Shown here one piece after another: positions 39,051 through 49,084 of a DNA stretch of 64,000 bases; the first letter of the stretch is position 1; each line of letters opens with the position of its first letter. Source of the stretch: Schwartzia succinivorans DSM 10502. Lineage in GTDB: Bacteria > Bacillota > Negativicutes > Selenomonadales > Selenomonadaceae. The stretch lies in contig NZ_FQUG01000010.1 in the NCBI RefSeq assembly GCF_900129225.1, positions 1 through 64,000 on the forward strand. Direction: 5' to 3'. Both the position numbers and the translations under genes were made by a program. The notes beneath the pieces are model-generated. The model made no database searches. It was not told where the DNA came from and saw only the letters and a list, made by a program, of their open reading frames with translations.

Positions 39051-41111
39051 TTAAATTCCCAGCTCGATATTCTTTATTATCTGCTGCAGTGCGGTGAGTT
39101 TCTCTGTGACAGTAGCGTTTACCTCGTTGAGATCCTCGATAGCGTGAGAGGAGCGGCTGATATGCTCCAGACTGCTGTCGAGGCTCTCGTGTACCCGGGA
39201 GACCTGTTTGTTAAAGCGTTTGTCAAACTCACTGATTTTCTCTTCGAACTCTTTGTTGTCAGCAAGGATGGAATCGATTTCCTTGACATCGCGGACAAGA
39301 GTATGGATGGCCTCATCAGAGCTGTGGACACTTTCCTGAGTGCTCTTGGAAAGCTTTCCTACCTCCTGGGCGACAACCGAGAAGCCGCGGCCTGCTTCGC
39401 CGGCACGGGCAGCCTCAATAGCCGCGTTGAGTGCGAGCAGATTAATCTGCGAGGATATTTCCGTAATCATCTGCATGACACTTGTAATCTTATCCGTGCT
39501 GGCACTGAGAAGCTGGAGCTTCGGAGTGATTTCCGCGTTACGTGACATGAGCTGGTTGAAATACGAACCCTGCTCGTCGATGCCGCCGGAGAGCTCCTTC
39601 ATGGAGGACTGAACAACATCGACGTCCCTGGACATCTGCATAATCGTCTGAATTATGGACGGCAGGCGCTGCTGATATTCCTCGAAGAGGTCAAGAACCT
39701 GATCCTTGAGTTCACCGACGCGCTGCTGACGTGCGATTACGCGGTTGAGGAAGAATTCGCGGCATGCAGCATAATGACCGGCGAAGAAATCAACATACGG
39801 GTCGGCAAGTGCCGTGCCGGAAGGTACGTTGTAGAAGAAAATAGCCGTGAGTGTCTCATTCATGTGCAGTCCGCTGATTTCGCCGAAGCTGGAAAAACCT
39901 GCAACAGGGATATCGGAGAACATATCAATATGCTTGATTTCGTCAGGGTATCCGAGACGGCGCAGGATGCAGTCATTGAGGATGCCTCCGATTGGTGTCG
40001 GTTTTCCGTTACAGAATTCACGGAAAGCATTCTGAAGCGTACTGGAAAGATTGATTCGTTTCATGAGGTAGAGTCGTTCACCGGACTCGATGTCGCAGAA
40101 GAAATTGAGTCGGTCATTCTCCGCATCAATTCCGGATATGGAACGTATGAAGTCTTCTCCGTTGATATCCGTTGCGAAGGTGTAGCCCTGCATTGCCTTG
40201 TTGAGGTCATCAACAGAGGAGCAGTTAAGCTCTTTTTTGAGAGCTTCGATAAATGAAACCGGTTCGGCGTTGTCTCCTGCAACTGTGGAGACATAACGAA
40301 GCGCGGAGTTGGCATTTACAACCTCAAAGCTCGCTCCTGTACGCTCAACAGCCTGCGTCTTGAGAATGCCGTAGCGGTAGTCCTTTCCGAGATGAACGAT
40401 TGCTGCTACTGCCGCGTTTTCCAGGACCCGGCTGTCGTTGTAAATGTATGTGTTTTTGAAATCAAGCTTTCCTGCGGAGCTTCCTCCGATGAACGGAATC
40501 GGATACATTCCGTTTTCGTAGAATGCCTGCATTACGAAGGATTCACAGTTGGAAAGTCCGTCGATGTAAAGAAGTGCGAAGGTATGATTTACGTTCATGC
40601 GGAACGGTATGTGATGACGGTCGATTTCTTTGCGCATCTGGCTGACGCGTTCATCTACGCTCATGGAAACCTCTCCGCGGCGGAGGTCGTCATTCGGAAT
40701 AGGTATCGTCATGATGTAGCAGTCCTCAATCATACGGTGAGAGAACACCTGAAGGAGGATGCTTCCACGGTTCTCGTCGGCCTCGCAGTAAAGCGTGCGG
40801 CTTCCTGTCGGACGGCAGAGCTCACCGGAGGTAGTCATCATTATGAGCTTTGCGTTTGGCGGAAGCACATTTTTTATGCTTGAAGCGACTCTTGGAAAAT
40901 CGTTATCCGGTGAAACATATCCGATGACGAGCGCAGGCCCGCCTGCAACTTCAAAAAGCGGGGTCAGAGTGGAAGTATTAAGCTCTGAAGCCGAAAGATA
41001 TGCCACCTTTGTATCAGGCTGAGCAGGAGCAGTTGCCGGTGCGGGTTGAACAGGTGCCGGTGCGGCTTCTGCCGTTTTTGTAAGAACAGGTTTAGATAAG
41101 AAATTGAGCAT
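39051..41111 (-). CDS. Soluble FIST-domain methyl-accepting chemotaxis-type protein
   Basis: A 686-residue protein without membrane helices. An Ala/Pro-rich N-terminus (1-35) is followed by FIST N and FIST C sensory domains (about 45-430; [44 protein letters not shown]). The C-terminal third is an MCP signalling domain whose hairpin tip reads [44 protein letters not shown] domains are proposed to sense small ligands such as amino acids, so this is probably a cytoplasmic chemoreceptor feeding the flagellar Che system. It is a single gene. Confidence 0.92.
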   Translation of the reverse strand: MLNFLSKPVLTKTAEAAPAPVQPAPATAPAQPDTKVAYLSASELNTSTLTPLFEVAGGPALVIGYVSPDNDFPRVASSIKNVLPPNAKLIMMTTSGELCRPTGSRTLYCEADENRGSILLQVFSHRMIEDCYIMTIPIPNDDLRRGEVSMSVDERVSQMRKEIDRHHIPFRMNVNHTFALLYIDGLSNCESFVMQAFYENGMYPIPFIGGSSAGKLDFKNTYIYNDSRVLENAAVAAIVHLGKDYRYGILKTQAVERTGASFEVVNANSALRYVSTVAGDNAEPVSFIEALKKELNCSSVDDLNKAMQGYTFATDINGEDFIRSISGIDAENDRLNFFCDIESGERLYLMKRINLSSTLQNAFREFCNGKPTPIGGILNDCILRRLGYPDEIKHIDMFSDIPVAGFSSFGEISGLHMNETLTAIFFYNVPSGTALADPYVDFFAGHYAACREFFLNRVIARQQRVGELKDQVLDLFEEYQQRLPSIIQTIMQMSRDVDVVQSSMKELSGGIDEQGSYFNQLMSRNAEITPKLQLLSASTDKITSVMQMITEISSQINLLALNAAIEAARAGEAGRGFSVVAQEVGKLSKSTQESVHSSDEAIHTLVRDVKEIDSILADNKEFEEKISEFDKRFNKQVSRVHESLDSSLEHISRSSHAIEDLNEVNATVTEKLTALQQIIKNIELGI

Positions 41112-41254
41112 ATATATCCCTCCATATAAAAAGAAAACACTTTTGTAATCCTGTTTATTCTAAATTAATATATATATTCGAGAAAAATTTTTTATTTCCT
41201 TCTTAATGTTCAAAATAATTCTGAATTGATTTCGGAAGGATTTTTCATAAAGAA

Positions 41255-41292
41255 GAACTTTTGTTTGATTTTTATCCCAAAACCTCTATACA
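41255..41292 (+). promoter_or_regulatory. recA promoter with SOS-box-like dyad
   Basis: GAAC-TTTT-GTTT at 41255-41266 resembles the Firmicute LexA box (GAACN4GTTC). It overlaps a -35-like TTGATT (41265-41270), with TATACA (41287-41292) 16 bases further on. One half-site is imperfect. The rest of 41112-41254 is AT-rich with nothing recognised. Confidence 0.5.
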
Positions 41293-41363
41293 AGCATTAA
41301 AAAATACGATATTATTAAAAAAGATTTGGCGCGTACTGCGCAGGAACGGGGAGGATATTCAGC

Positions 41364-42452
41364 ATGGATAAAAAAGAAGCGCTGGAAAATGCACTTAAAC
41401 AGATTGAAAAGGATTTCGGTAAGGGTTCCATAATGCGTCTCGGAGATGCGACAAAGAATCTTAATGTAGAGGTAATTCCGACGGGAATTCTTCCGCTTGA
41501 TGAAGCATTGGGAGTCGGCGGGCTGCCGCGTGGGCGTATCATTGAGGTATATGGCCCTGAATCTTCAGGTAAAACGACGGTTACCCTGCACATGATTGCG
41601 GAAGCACAGCGGCGTGGAGGCCTTGCGGCGTTCATTGATGCAGAGCATGCCCTTGACCCTGTATATGCAAAAAAGCTGGGCGTAGACACAGATAATCTTT
41701 TGATTTCCCAGCCGGATAACGGAGAGCAGGCTCTTGAGATTGTTGAAGCGCTGGTCAGAAGCGGAGCAATCGATATCATCGTTGTTGACTCGGTTGCCGC
41801 ACTCGTTCCGAAGGAAGAAATCGACGGAGAAATGGGTGCTACTCATGTTGGACTTCAGGCACGTCTCATGAGCCAGGCAATGCGCAAGCTCACCGGATTT
41901 ATAAGCAAATCCCGGACTGTCGCTGTATTCATCAATCAGATCCGTGAAAAGGTCGGCGTTGTTTACGGAAGCCCGGAGGTTACGACAGGCGGCCGTGCGC
42001 TTAAGTTTTACTCTACTATCCGCATAGATGTACGCAAAGGTGATACATTAAAACAGGGTACAGAGAGCATCGGAAATCATGCAAAGGTGAAAATCGTTAA
42101 AAATAAGGTAGCGCCTCCGTTCAGAACATGTGAATTTGATATCATGTACGGAGAGGGCGTTTCCCGTGAGGGCTGTGTCATTGATATGGCAGCCGACCTT
42201 GATATCCTTGGCAAGAGCGGCTCGTGGTATTCATACAACGGAAACCGTCTCGGACAGGGCCGTGAGATAGTAAAGGGTGTGCTTAAATCACAGCCTGAAC
42301 TCTATGATGAAATCTCTGAAAAGATTCGCGTAAAGCTCAAGGAACGTGCGGAGGAAGAAGCAAAGAAGGCTGACGAGAAGCTCGCGGTGGCAACGGCAAG
42401 GGCTGCAAAGACAGCACCTAAGACGGAGAAGGCGGATGCGTCGAAGGATTAA
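41364..42452 (+). CDS. recA: Recombinase RecA
   Basis: A 362-residue RecA: Walker [10 protein letters not shown], the [20 protein letters not shown]1 region, [23 protein letters not shown]2 region, and a Lys/Ala-rich acidic C-terminal tail. It catalyses strand exchange and LexA autocleavage. GGGGAGGA precedes ATG 41364. The 3' end overlaps recX by 17 bases, and recX overlaps guaA, giving a tight recA-recX-guaA run. Confidence 0.98.
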   Translation: MDKKEALENALKQIEKDFGKGSIMRLGDATKNLNVEVIPTGILPLDEALGVGGLPRGRIIEVYGPESSGKTTVTLHMIAEAQRRGGLAAFIDAEHALDPVYAKKLGVDTDNLLISQPDNGEQALEIVEALVRSGAIDIIVVDSVAALVPKEEIDGEMGATHVGLQARLMSQAMRKLTGFISKSRTVAVFINQIREKVGVVYGSPEVTTGGRALKFYSTIRIDVRKGDTLKQGTESIGNHAKVKIVKNKVAPPFRTCEFDIMYGEGVSREGCVIDMAADLDILGKSGSWYSYNGNRLGQGREIVKGVLKSQPELYDEISEKIRVKLKERAEEEAKKADEKLAVATARAAKTAPKTEKADASKD

Positions 42453-42930
42453 GGAAAAGCCCACCGCGCTGGTCAAGGCGGTTGAGCTGCTTGCTCAGCA
42501 GGAGCACAGTGAAGCAAAGCTTCGCGAGAAGCTCATGAGGCGTGAGTATACAGAGGATGAAATTGATTATGCCTTTGAACGTCTAAGGGAAAAGCATTAT
42601 CTGAACGATGAGGAGGCCTGCCGCCGTCAGTTCGGATACTTTTTTGAAGATGGACGAATGAGTGTAAGACAGATTTGTCAAAAGCTGATACAGAGAGGCT
42701 TTCCTCGCGAGCTCGTGTATTCGTGTATTCCTGAGGACAAGGAGGAGCATGAGGAGGAGGCTGCATTTCGGGCGGCCTGCGGACACTTTCGCTCTACTGT
42801 GAAACGTGATAAAATTAAACAGTTCTTATATCGCCGCGGATTCAGTTTTTCTGTATGTGAGGCTGCGGTGCATCGTTTTAGTGAAGAGTATCCGGACAGG
42901 ATAGAGGAGGAGCAGTATTTTGACGAATGA
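42436..42930 (+). CDS. recX: RecA regulator RecX
   Basis: A 164-residue basic, all-helical protein with the repeated three-helix units of RecX ([56 protein letters not shown]...). It limits RecA filament growth. I start at ATG 42436 inside the recA end, with AAGGCGG close by; the much longer upstream frame is Arg-rich readthrough of recA in another frame. Confidence 0.9.
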   Translation: MRRRIKEKPTALVKAVELLAQQEHSEAKLREKLMRREYTEDEIDYAFERLREKHYLNDEEACRRQFGYFFEDGRMSVRQICQKLIQRGFPRELVYSCIPEDKEEHEEEAAFRAACGHFRSTVKRDKIKQFLYRRGFSFSVCEAAVHRFSEEYPDRIEEEQYFDE

Positions 42931-44464
42931 ATTAGTGCTGGTGCTGGACTTCGGAGGACAGTACAATCAGCTGATTGCGCGCCGCGTGAGAGAGTGCAAT
43001 GTATATTGCGAGGTGCATCCATATACGATGACGCTGGAAGAGGTCAAGGCAAAGAACCCGAAGGGAATTATCCTGACAGGCGGACCTAACAGCGTTTATG
43101 GACCTGAAGCACTGACATATGAGAAGGGCCTTTTTGAACTGGGGATTCCTGTGCTTGGTATTTGCTATGGAAGTCAGCTTATGGCGCATGTGCTGGGCGG
43201 TACTGTAAAAACAGCTCCGGTCAGCGAATACGGAAAGACTGAGGTGGAAATCACGGAAACAGCCTCGAAGCTTTTCGAAGGTGTTTCTACACCGACCATC
43301 TGCTGGATGAGTCACACGGATTACATTGAAAAGGCACCTGAGGGCTTTTCGATTACAGCAAAGACGCCGGTATGCCCTGTGGCCGGAATGGAAAATGCAG
43401 CCCGCGGGCTTTACGCGGTTCAGTTCCATCCGGAGGTCTTGCATACTGTTGAAGGAAAGACGATGCTCAGAAACTTTGTGCGTAATATCTGCGCTTGCAA
43501 GGGTGACTGGGAAATGGGTTCATTCATTGACACCACAGTTGCACAGCTGAAAGAAAAAATCGGAAACGGACGTGTACTCTGCGCTCTGTCGGGCGGTGTT
43601 GATTCATCGGTTGCGGCGGTTCTTCTTTCAAAGGCAGTCGGCAGGCAGCTTACCTGCGTGTTTGTAGACCACGGCCTTTTGCGTAAAAATGAAAGTGAAG
43701 AGGTCTCAGAGGTATTCGGTCCTGAAGGACCATACGACCTGAACTTTATCCGCGTTGATGCGCATGAACGTTTCTATGAGAAGCTCAAGGGTGTTACGGA
43801 ACCGGAGCAGAAACGCAAGATTATCGGAGAAGAATTTATCCGCGTATTCGAGGCCGAGGCTAAGAAAATCGGAAAGGTCGATTTCCTCGTACAGGGAACG
43901 ATTTATCCTGACGTCATAGAGAGCGGCCTTGGGAAATCTGCGGTCATTAAATCCCATCATAATGTTGGTGGTCTGCCGGATTATGTTGATTTCAAGGAAA
44001 TCGTCGAGCCGCTGCGCATGCTGTTTAAGGATGAGGTGCGTCAGGTGGGCTCGAATCTCGGAATACCCGACAAACTTGTACGCCGTCAGCCTTTCCCGGG
44101 ACCCGGACTCGGCATCCGTATTATTGGCGAAGTGACGGAAGAAAAGGTTCGTATCGTTCAGGAGGCTGACTATATCTATCGCGAGGAGATTGCAAAGGCA
44201 GGCGTGGACAAGAATCTCGGACAGTATTTTGCTGCGCTTACGAATATGCGCTCCGTCGGCGTCATGGGAGATTTCAGAACCTATGACTACGCCATCGCTT
44301 TAAGAGCTGTTATGACAAGTGATTTCATGACAGCTGAAAGCGCGCAGCTTCCATGGGAAGTCCTGCAAAAGGTAACAAACAGAATCGTAAATGAGGTAAA
44401 GGGAGTAAACCGTGTAATGTACGACTGCACAAGCAAACCCCCTGCTACCATTGAATTCGAATAA
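42920..44464 (+). CDS. guaA: GMP synthase (glutamine-hydrolysing)
   Basis: A 514-residue enzyme converting XMP to GMP with ATP and glutamine. Class I amidotransferase domain (nucleophile Cys in GICYGSQLM, His/Glu in VQFHPE), ATP pyrophosphatase P-loop SGGVDSS, and the C-terminal dimer domain ending PPATIEFE. The start is TTG 42920 behind AGAGGAGGAG, overlapping recX by 11 bases. Placement behind recA-recX is not the usual purine context, but the overlaps suggest one transcript. Confidence 0.96.
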   Translation: MTNELVLVLDFGGQYNQLIARRVRECNVYCEVHPYTMTLEEVKAKNPKGIILTGGPNSVYGPEALTYEKGLFELGIPVLGICYGSQLMAHVLGGTVKTAPVSEYGKTEVEITETASKLFEGVSTPTICWMSHTDYIEKAPEGFSITAKTPVCPVAGMENAARGLYAVQFHPEVLHTVEGKTMLRNFVRNICACKGDWEMGSFIDTTVAQLKEKIGNGRVLCALSGGVDSSVAAVLLSKAVGRQLTCVFVDHGLLRKNESEEVSEVFGPEGPYDLNFIRVDAHERFYEKLKGVTEPEQKRKIIGEEFIRVFEAEAKKIGKVDFLVQGTIYPDVIESGLGKSAVIKSHHNVGGLPDYVDFKEIVEPLRMLFKDEVRQVGSNLGIPDKLVRRQPFPGPGLGIRIIGEVTEEKVRIVQEADYIYREEIAKAGVDKNLGQYFAALTNMRSVGVMGDFRTYDYAIALRAVMTSDFMTAESAQLPWEVLQKVTNRIVNEVKGVNRVMYDCTSKPPATIEFE

Positions 44465-44471
44465 TGGCAAG

Positions 44472-44513
44472 AATCCCTCAATCCACTATGACAGCGGGTT
44501 GAGGGATTTTTTG
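44472..44513 (+). terminator. Terminator after guaA
   Basis: AATCCCTCAATCC / GGGTTGAGGGATT stem followed by TTTTTG. Confidence 0.9.
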
Positions 44514-44560
44514 TATGTATATGGTATTAAAGGTTTCCGTAAAAATGTCTGTGATAATTT

Positions 44561-45214
44561 TTACTTGCATTCCTTCAGCACTGCTTCTGCGTAAAGCTTT
44601 ACCCCCGGGCCTGAGTTCGGGTGGATGAAATCTATCAGATAGTCACTTTGCGGATGCTTTGAAAAATGGTCTGCGAGATATTCGTTGGCATTGATGAATG
44701 TATCTCCGTTTGTTGAACACCATTCCTTCAGGGCTGATGTGTAGCTGTTGTATGCCAGGTCTGTGTCGGGAGGCTTCATGCCGCCGATAATGCTCATGTC
44801 TCCATCCATGGCAATCCACGGTGCGATGAATACGAATTTTGCTTCAGGCATGCGGTTTACCACTGCGGTACGGATGCTCTGGAGATTTTGGATATATTCT
44901 TCAGCTGTTATGGCACAGAATTCAGCATCGCGGAAAAGTATGTCGTTTGCGCCCACGGCAATCACGTAAAGCTCAGCTTCGGAGTTGAGAATCTCTCTAA
45001 GATAGACCGCCAGCAGAGCTGTTGTGGTCATGCCTCCCTGAGAAACATTGACTATTCTTCCGGATATCCATTGGCGGATAGGATTATACCAGGGAATTCC
45101 TCCGTTTATGGTTCCTTCTGTGAGGGAATCACCTATAAAGCATACTGCTGCGGCTTCCTGCAAAAGCCGCAGGATAAGACTGTTTTCCATTTCTTCAGTA
45201 ATTTTTAGTGTCAT
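44561..45214 (-). CDS. SGNH/GDSL-family esterase
   Basis: A 217-residue hydrolase with the four SGNH blocks: GDSLTEG (Ser nucleophile, residue about 29), SQGGMTT (Gly), GANDI (Asn), and DFIHPN (Asp and His). No signal peptide, so probably cytoplasmic. Family members deacylate sugars, lipids or small esters. It lies between guaA and the flagellin gene on the same strand as flagellin, so a part in modifying a flagellar glycan is possible but unproven. Confidence 0.85.
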   Translation of the reverse strand: MTLKITEEMENSLILRLLQEAAAVCFIGDSLTEGTINGGIPWYNPIRQWISGRIVNVSQGGMTTTALLAVYLREILNSEAELYVIAVGANDILFRDAEFCAITAEEYIQNLQSIRTAVVNRMPEAKFVFIAPWIAMDGDMSIIGGMKPPDTDLAYNSYTSALKEWCSTNGDTFINANEYLADHFSKHPQSDYLIDFIHPNSGPGVKLYAEAVLKECK

Positions 45215-45253
45215 GGCGAATTCCTCCCGATGCTTGGAAGTAAAAGAAATTCA

Positions 45254-45292
45254 AAAGCCTAAATCTGTAAATTTTACGCACTTTAGGCTTTT
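45254..45292 (-). terminator. Terminator after the flagellin gene
   Basis: On the minus strand AAAAGCCTAAA / TTTAGGCTTTT stem, then GAATTTCTTTT, just after the flagellin stop. Confidence 0.85.
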
Positions 45293-45302
45293 TGTTTGTG
45301 TG

Positions 45303-47084
45303 TTATTGCAGCAGTGATAGCACGGAGCTGCTGTTTTGATTTGCCTGCGCCAGCATAGCCTGTGCTGCCTGCATGAGTACGTTTGCTTTAGTGTACTCAG
45401 TGAAGGTGAGTGCCATGTCTGCGTCGCGGATTGTGCTTTCCGAGGCCGTGACGTTCTCGTGAGCGGTGATGATGTTCGATGCCGTGAAGTCAAGGCGGCT
45501 CTGGATTGCACCAATCGTAGTCTGCTGATTGAGTGCCTTGGAAATAGCGCGGTCGATAACGGTAATAGCTGCAGTAGCTTTCTTCTGCGTTTCGACACTG
45601 AGTGTTGTGCCGTCCTCTTTCTTGAGCCCGAGAGCAGTGGAGCGCATATCGCCAAAGCCGATTTTGATGGCCTGATTTGCCTTGGTCCCAATCTGGAATG
45701 CCATACGTTTTTCGGGTTCTGCATTGGCTGCCTGGTGCGCCATGTAGCGGAGAATCATGTAGCCTGCCGCATACGCGTCATCACCGGACACACTCCCCGA
45801 GTTTTCGAGCGCGTTTTTGAGCCTCGCCTGATCTGCGACCATGGCTTCAATCGTAACTTTCCTGTAGTCGTCGATACCGTGTACCAGCTCTGCCGCGCCT
45901 TCCTTGATGTATTTCGGAAGGTCGGCAAAATGCGTGATATTTGCTGCCATCAGCGCGTGAACCATTTCGTGAGCGATACAGCGGTCGAGGTAAAGCTGAT
46001 TGGGGTCGCCTGCGACAGCGCCATTTTCGTCGGAAAGGTCGAGGTTGCCGTAATAATCCATGTTAACCTGAAGTTCAAGTCCGATTGTTTTGCCGGTACT
46101 GTCATAGGTAGATACGACCTGTGCAAGGGTGTTTGCGCCAATTGACGTTGGAGACAAATTTACCGTCATACTGCGAACTGTCGTGCCGGGGTCAGTAAAA
46201 TTCAGCTCGTAGGATTCCTGAATAAGGTCGGTGCAAAGCGAGAGCCATTGATTGTTTAACGCTTTTGCGATAGCCTGCTTGGCCGAGTCACTTCCTGTGT
46301 CAGGCCAGACAACAGAGAGACCATTGATTACGGTGGTACCGCTTGGCACACCGCCTGTATAGGGACTTCCGTCTTCAGGAACAACGCTCACCGCGTTTTT
46401 CTCTTTTTCTCCGCCTGCGTCTAAGCCTGTAATGGCACCTGTATCAGCATTTGAAAGGTTTATTCCGGTAATGTCCAGCAAATCACCTGAAGACATGTCG
46501 GCAAGGAAACTGCTGATGAGGTCACTTTCGCCGGAGAAAAGACCGCCTGAGGCATAGTTAATTGCACCGTCCAGTGCTTCCTGCGCGGAGAGGTTTGCGT
46601 TGTCAAGATAGCTCATGAAATCTACAACGACACCGTGCTCGTCGGAAGGCATGTTGCCTCCCATGCTGCCGTTCAGGAGATATTTGCCGTTGTAGGTAAC
46701 GTGGGCGTTGTCATCAATCTGCGCGATGAGCTGGTCAATCTCACGCTGAATGATGGCACGGTCCCGATCGGTGTTTGTGTCGTTAGCAGCGTCAAGTGCT
46801 TTTTCCTTGAAGGTCTTTAGTATCTCAACGGTAGAGGAAACAGCACCCTCGGCGGTATTCATAAGACTGCGTGCAGTCTGGGTGTTTTTGAGATCCTGAG
46901 TGACGCCGCGGATTTGCGCACGCATACGTTCACTGATTGCATAAGAGGACGCATCATCAGCAGCGCCGTTTATCCTCATTCCAGAGGACAGGCGCGCAAG
47001 CTGCTTGGATAATTCAGTTTGGTTCCTCCCCAGTACATTCAGCGTCGATGTGGCGGAGGTGTTGTTTTTGACCTTCATGGTCAT
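45303..47084 (-). CDS. Flagellin with embedded zinc metallopeptidase domain (flagellinolysin type)
   Basis: A 593-residue flagellin. The conserved D0/D1 ends are normal (NTSATSTLNVLGRNQTELSKQLARLSSGMRINGAADDASSYAIS at the start; TASNIITAHENVTASESTIRDADMALTFTEYTKANVLMQAAQAMLAQANQNSSSVLSLLQ at the end). Between about residues 150 and 490 the surface-exposed variable region holds a peptidase: HEMVH at 372-376 (HExxH), with YIKEGAAELVHG about 20 residues later, supplying the Glu third ligand of gluzincins. Flagellinolysins of this type make the filament proteolytic. The start is ATG 47084 with AAAGGA ten bases upstream; TTG 47093 is too close to that site. A long structured leader lies upstream. 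Confidence 0.93.
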   Translation of the reverse strand: MTMKVKNNTSATSTLNVLGRNQTELSKQLARLSSGMRINGAADDASSYAISERMRAQIRGVTQDLKNTQTARSLMNTAEGAVSSTVEILKTFKEKALDAANDTNTDRDRAIIQREIDQLIAQIDDNAHVTYNGKYLLNGSMGGNMPSDEHGVVVDFMSYLDNANLSAQEALDGAINYASGGLFSGESDLISSFLADMSSGDLLDITGINLSNADTGAITGLDAGGEKEKNAVSVVPEDGSPYTGGVPSGTTVINGLSVVWPDTGSDSAKQAIAKALNNQWLSLCTDLIQESYELNFTDPGTTVRSMTVNLSPTSIGANTLAQVVSTYDSTGKTIGLELQVNMDYYGNLDLSDENGAVAGDPNQLYLDRCIAHEMVHALMAANITHFADLPKYIKEGAAELVHGIDDYRKVTIEAMVADQARLKNALENSGSVSGDDAYAAGYMILRYMAHQAANAEPEKRMAFQIGTKANQAIKIGFGDMRSTALGLKKEDGTTLSVETQKKATAAITVIDRAISKALNQQTTIGAIQSRLDFTASNIITAHENVTASESTIRDADMALTFTEYTKANVLMQAAQAMLAQANQNSSSVLSLLQ

Positions 47085-47093
47085 GATAATCAA

Positions 47094-47310
47094 ATCCTTT
47101 CGATTGTACCCGCGTGGGGCGACGCTGTCCCTGCGGCAAAATAAAAAAGCACAAAGCTATATTATCAGCCCTGTGCCACTGTATTTTCTTGTACACCTGA
47201 AAAGGTGAACATCCCTATCCGAGCCAGCTGCAAATCCATTGCAGAGCAGGACTCGGCACCGTGGTAATGGCTGTCAATTCCGTTTGCGGCCAATAAGTAA
47301 ATACCACAAC
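47094..47310 (-). promoter_or_regulatory. Structured flagellin leader with internal intrinsic terminator
   Basis: Minus strand. From 5': CCGAG/CTCGG stem (47256-47217) enclosing CTGCAA-TGGAT-TTGCAG (GGA in the loop, a CsrA-like site), a CACCT/AGGTG hairpin (about 47207-47194), then GCACAGGGCT / AGCTTTGTGC (about 47176-47149) followed by TTTTTTATTTT, an intrinsic terminator inside the leader, 55 bases before the start codon. A terminator placed between an upstream structure and the gene is the layout of an attenuator or riboswitch. I could not match the upstream part to the cyclic-di-GMP-I, cyclic-di-GMP-II or cobalamin classes. Confidence 0.6.
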
Positions 47311-47487
47311 TCTATTTATAATAATAATATCAAAATTGATAGATGTGTGTCAAGCTGTAAACAATTACAACAGTGAAAAGTGCGGGTAAAATACTTTGTT
47401 CTTGCGCAACAAAATTTGAATAATTGCTGTATAATGACCTGTAAAGGATTAAAAGAAAGAAAATAAATGTGTAATGGAGGCGCAGTA

Positions 47488-47949
47488 ATGTCGTTTGAAC
47501 GTGCAAAGGCATATCTGGAAGAGAAGGGATATGCTGACAGGATTATAGTGCCGGAGGCATCAACGGCCACAGTAGAGCTCGCAGCGCAGGCCCTTGGCAC
47601 TGAGCCCGCGGCTATTGCTAAAACGGTGTCGTTTCTTGTTGATGACGCGGCGGTTCTGATTCTTGTTGAAGGAACTGCAAGGGTCGATAATCATAAATTC
47701 AAGGATGTGTTTCATACAAAGGCAAAGATGATTCCCTATGACCGCGTTGAGGAGCTTACAGGCCATCTGCCGGGAGGAGTATGCCCCTTCGGAGTAAAGG
47801 ACGGCAGCAGAATATATCTTGATGAGAGCCTGAAAAATCATGAGGTGGTTTATCCTGCGGCGGGTGATGACTGCAGCGGAGTGAAGCTTACTATTCCCGA
47901 GCTTGAGGATGCGGTGGGAGAGTACAGTTGGATAGATGTAAGCAAGTGA
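47488..47949 (+). CDS. YbaK/ProX-type aminoacyl-tRNA deacylase
   Basis: A 153-residue protein of the YbaK/EbsC/ProX family, which removes mischarged amino acids (Cys or Ala) from tRNA-Pro. Typical segments: AIAKTVSFLVDDAAVLILVEGTARVDNHKFKD, with the conserved Lys in the active cleft, and TGHLPGGVCPFGVKDG. The start at 47488 has GGAGG eight bases upstream. It is followed 38 bases later by a secreted hydrolase gene, probably on the same transcript. Confidence 0.88.
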   Translation: MSFERAKAYLEEKGYADRIIVPEASTATVELAAQALGTEPAAIAKTVSFLVDDAAVLILVEGTARVDNHKFKDVFHTKAKMIPYDRVEELTGHLPGGVCPFGVKDGSRIYLDESLKNHEVVYPAAGDDCSGVKLTIPELEDAVGEYSWIDVSK

Positions 47950-47987
47950 AAATCAACATATTGGAAAAAGTAAGAGGGGCGGATAAG

Positions 47988-48977
47988 ATGAAGCGCAGAA
48001 GTTATTTCGGTATACTTATCGCGTTTGCAGTTTTTGCACAGGTACTGTTTGCGGAAGCAGTTCTTGCATCGGGGATTCCTGTCAGTAACCCTGCACGCTG
48101 GATGTATTATGAAGCTGATGTTAAAGGAAAGGATGCAGATGTGTTCTTTGTCTGCCCGACTGCTGTGGTGACGGGCGTGAACGCGGACATTGAGGACGAA
48201 AAGACTCGGGAGGCTATTCTCAACGCGACAAATATGGAGATTGGCATATATAACAAAAACGCTCGTGTTTTCGCGCCGTATTACGAGATGGCAACACTTG
48301 AAGATTATTCTGTCGGCGGAGAGCAGTGCAAGAGAGCGCTTGACTCGGCATATGAAGATTTAAGAGAGACTTTTCGCTATTACCTTTTGCACGAGAATAA
48401 CGGGCGCCCGATTATATTGGCAGGATTTTCTCAGGGAGCGGATATGATATACCGTCTTTTGCAGGATGAGTTTGCATGCCCTTGGACCGCGCAGAAGCTG
48501 GTGGCAGCTTATGCAATAGGGTGGCCGTGCACAAGAGAAATGACGGAGAAATATCCGCAGTTGAAGGCAGCAAAAGGAGAATCGGATATAGGCGTGATAG
48601 TCAGCTTTGAATGTGAGGCACCGGAGCTTACTGAGTCGCTTATTGTTCCAAAGGGAGTAAAAATGCTTTCAATAAATCCGCTGAACTGGAAAACTGACGG
48701 AACACATGCGGGGAAGGGGCTAAATAAGGGATATGTCCAGGCTGACGGAAAGGCAGCCATAGTTAAGGAGATACCCCGACTTTGCGGCGCTCACATAGAT
48801 ACCGAACGTGGAACGCTGAAGGTGACTGAGGTTACGCCGAAAGAATATCCTGCACTGCTGGGATTTTTGCCTGATGGGTCGTATCATATATACGATTATA
48901 TGTTTTTTTACCGCAACCTGCAGGAAAACGTCCTGAAAAGAATTGATGCCTGGAAAGAGGCACGTGGAAAGAATTAA
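47988..48977 (+). CDS. Secreted DUF3089-type alpha/beta hydrolase
   Basis: A 329-residue protein with a signal peptide (about 1-29, AEAVLASG). The DUF3089-like region contains DADVFFVCPTAVVTG, a nucleophile elbow in ILAGFSQGADM (Ser at about 147), and the segment GHPIA-like AYAIGWPCTREM. A C-terminal His (GSYHIYDYMFFYRNL) may complete the triad. The substrate is unknown. The start at 47988 has GAGGGGCGG upstream. A strong terminator follows. Confidence 0.8.
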   Translation: MKRRSYFGILIAFAVFAQVLFAEAVLASGIPVSNPARWMYYEADVKGKDADVFFVCPTAVVTGVNADIEDEKTREAILNATNMEIGIYNKNARVFAPYYEMATLEDYSVGGEQCKRALDSAYEDLRETFRYYLLHENNGRPIILAGFSQGADMIYRLLQDEFACPWTAQKLVAAYAIGWPCTREMTEKYPQLKAAKGESDIGVIVSFECEAPELTESLIVPKGVKMLSINPLNWKTDGTHAGKGLNKGYVQADGKAAIVKEIPRLCGAHIDTERGTLKVTEVTPKEYPALLGFLPDGSYHIYDYMFFYRNLQENVLKRIDAWKEARGKN

Positions 48978-48985
48978 ATACAGTG

Positions 48986-49017
48986 AAAAACTGCGGCCGA
49001 AAGGGACCGCAGTTTTT
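48986..49017 (+). terminator. Terminator after the DUF3089-type gene
   Basis: AAAAACTGCGG / CCGCAGTTTTT stem with a ten-base loop. Confidence 0.93.
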
Positions 49018-49021
49018 GTTA

Positions 49022-49067
49022 TTGACATAAGTCATAAATAATGTAAAATAATAGATGACATAAGTCA
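49022..49067 (+). promoter_or_regulatory. Promoter with duplicated TGACATAAGTCA operator
   Basis: TTGACA (49022-49027), 16-base spacer and TAAAAT (49044-49049). The palindrome TGACATAAGTCA occurs at 49023-49034, overlapping the -35, and again at 49056-49067, just past the -10. The copies are 33 bases apart, about three helical turns, as expected for a cooperatively bound or looping repressor. The downstream gene encodes a DNA-binding protein, so autoregulation is likely. Confidence 0.8.
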
Positions 49068-49084
49068 GAAACGGAGGCGGCAGA

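Noticed and set aside
42346-42435. Longer N-terminus for RecX (Arg-rich 30 residues)
   Set aside because: This part overlaps recA in another frame and is of implausible composition; ATG 42436 gives a normal RecX.
47094-47310. Flagellin leader as a cyclic-di-GMP-I (GEMM) riboswitch
   Set aside because: The conserved core (CAAACC..GAAA..GGGACGCAAAGC) is not present on either strand; reported instead as an unknown leader.
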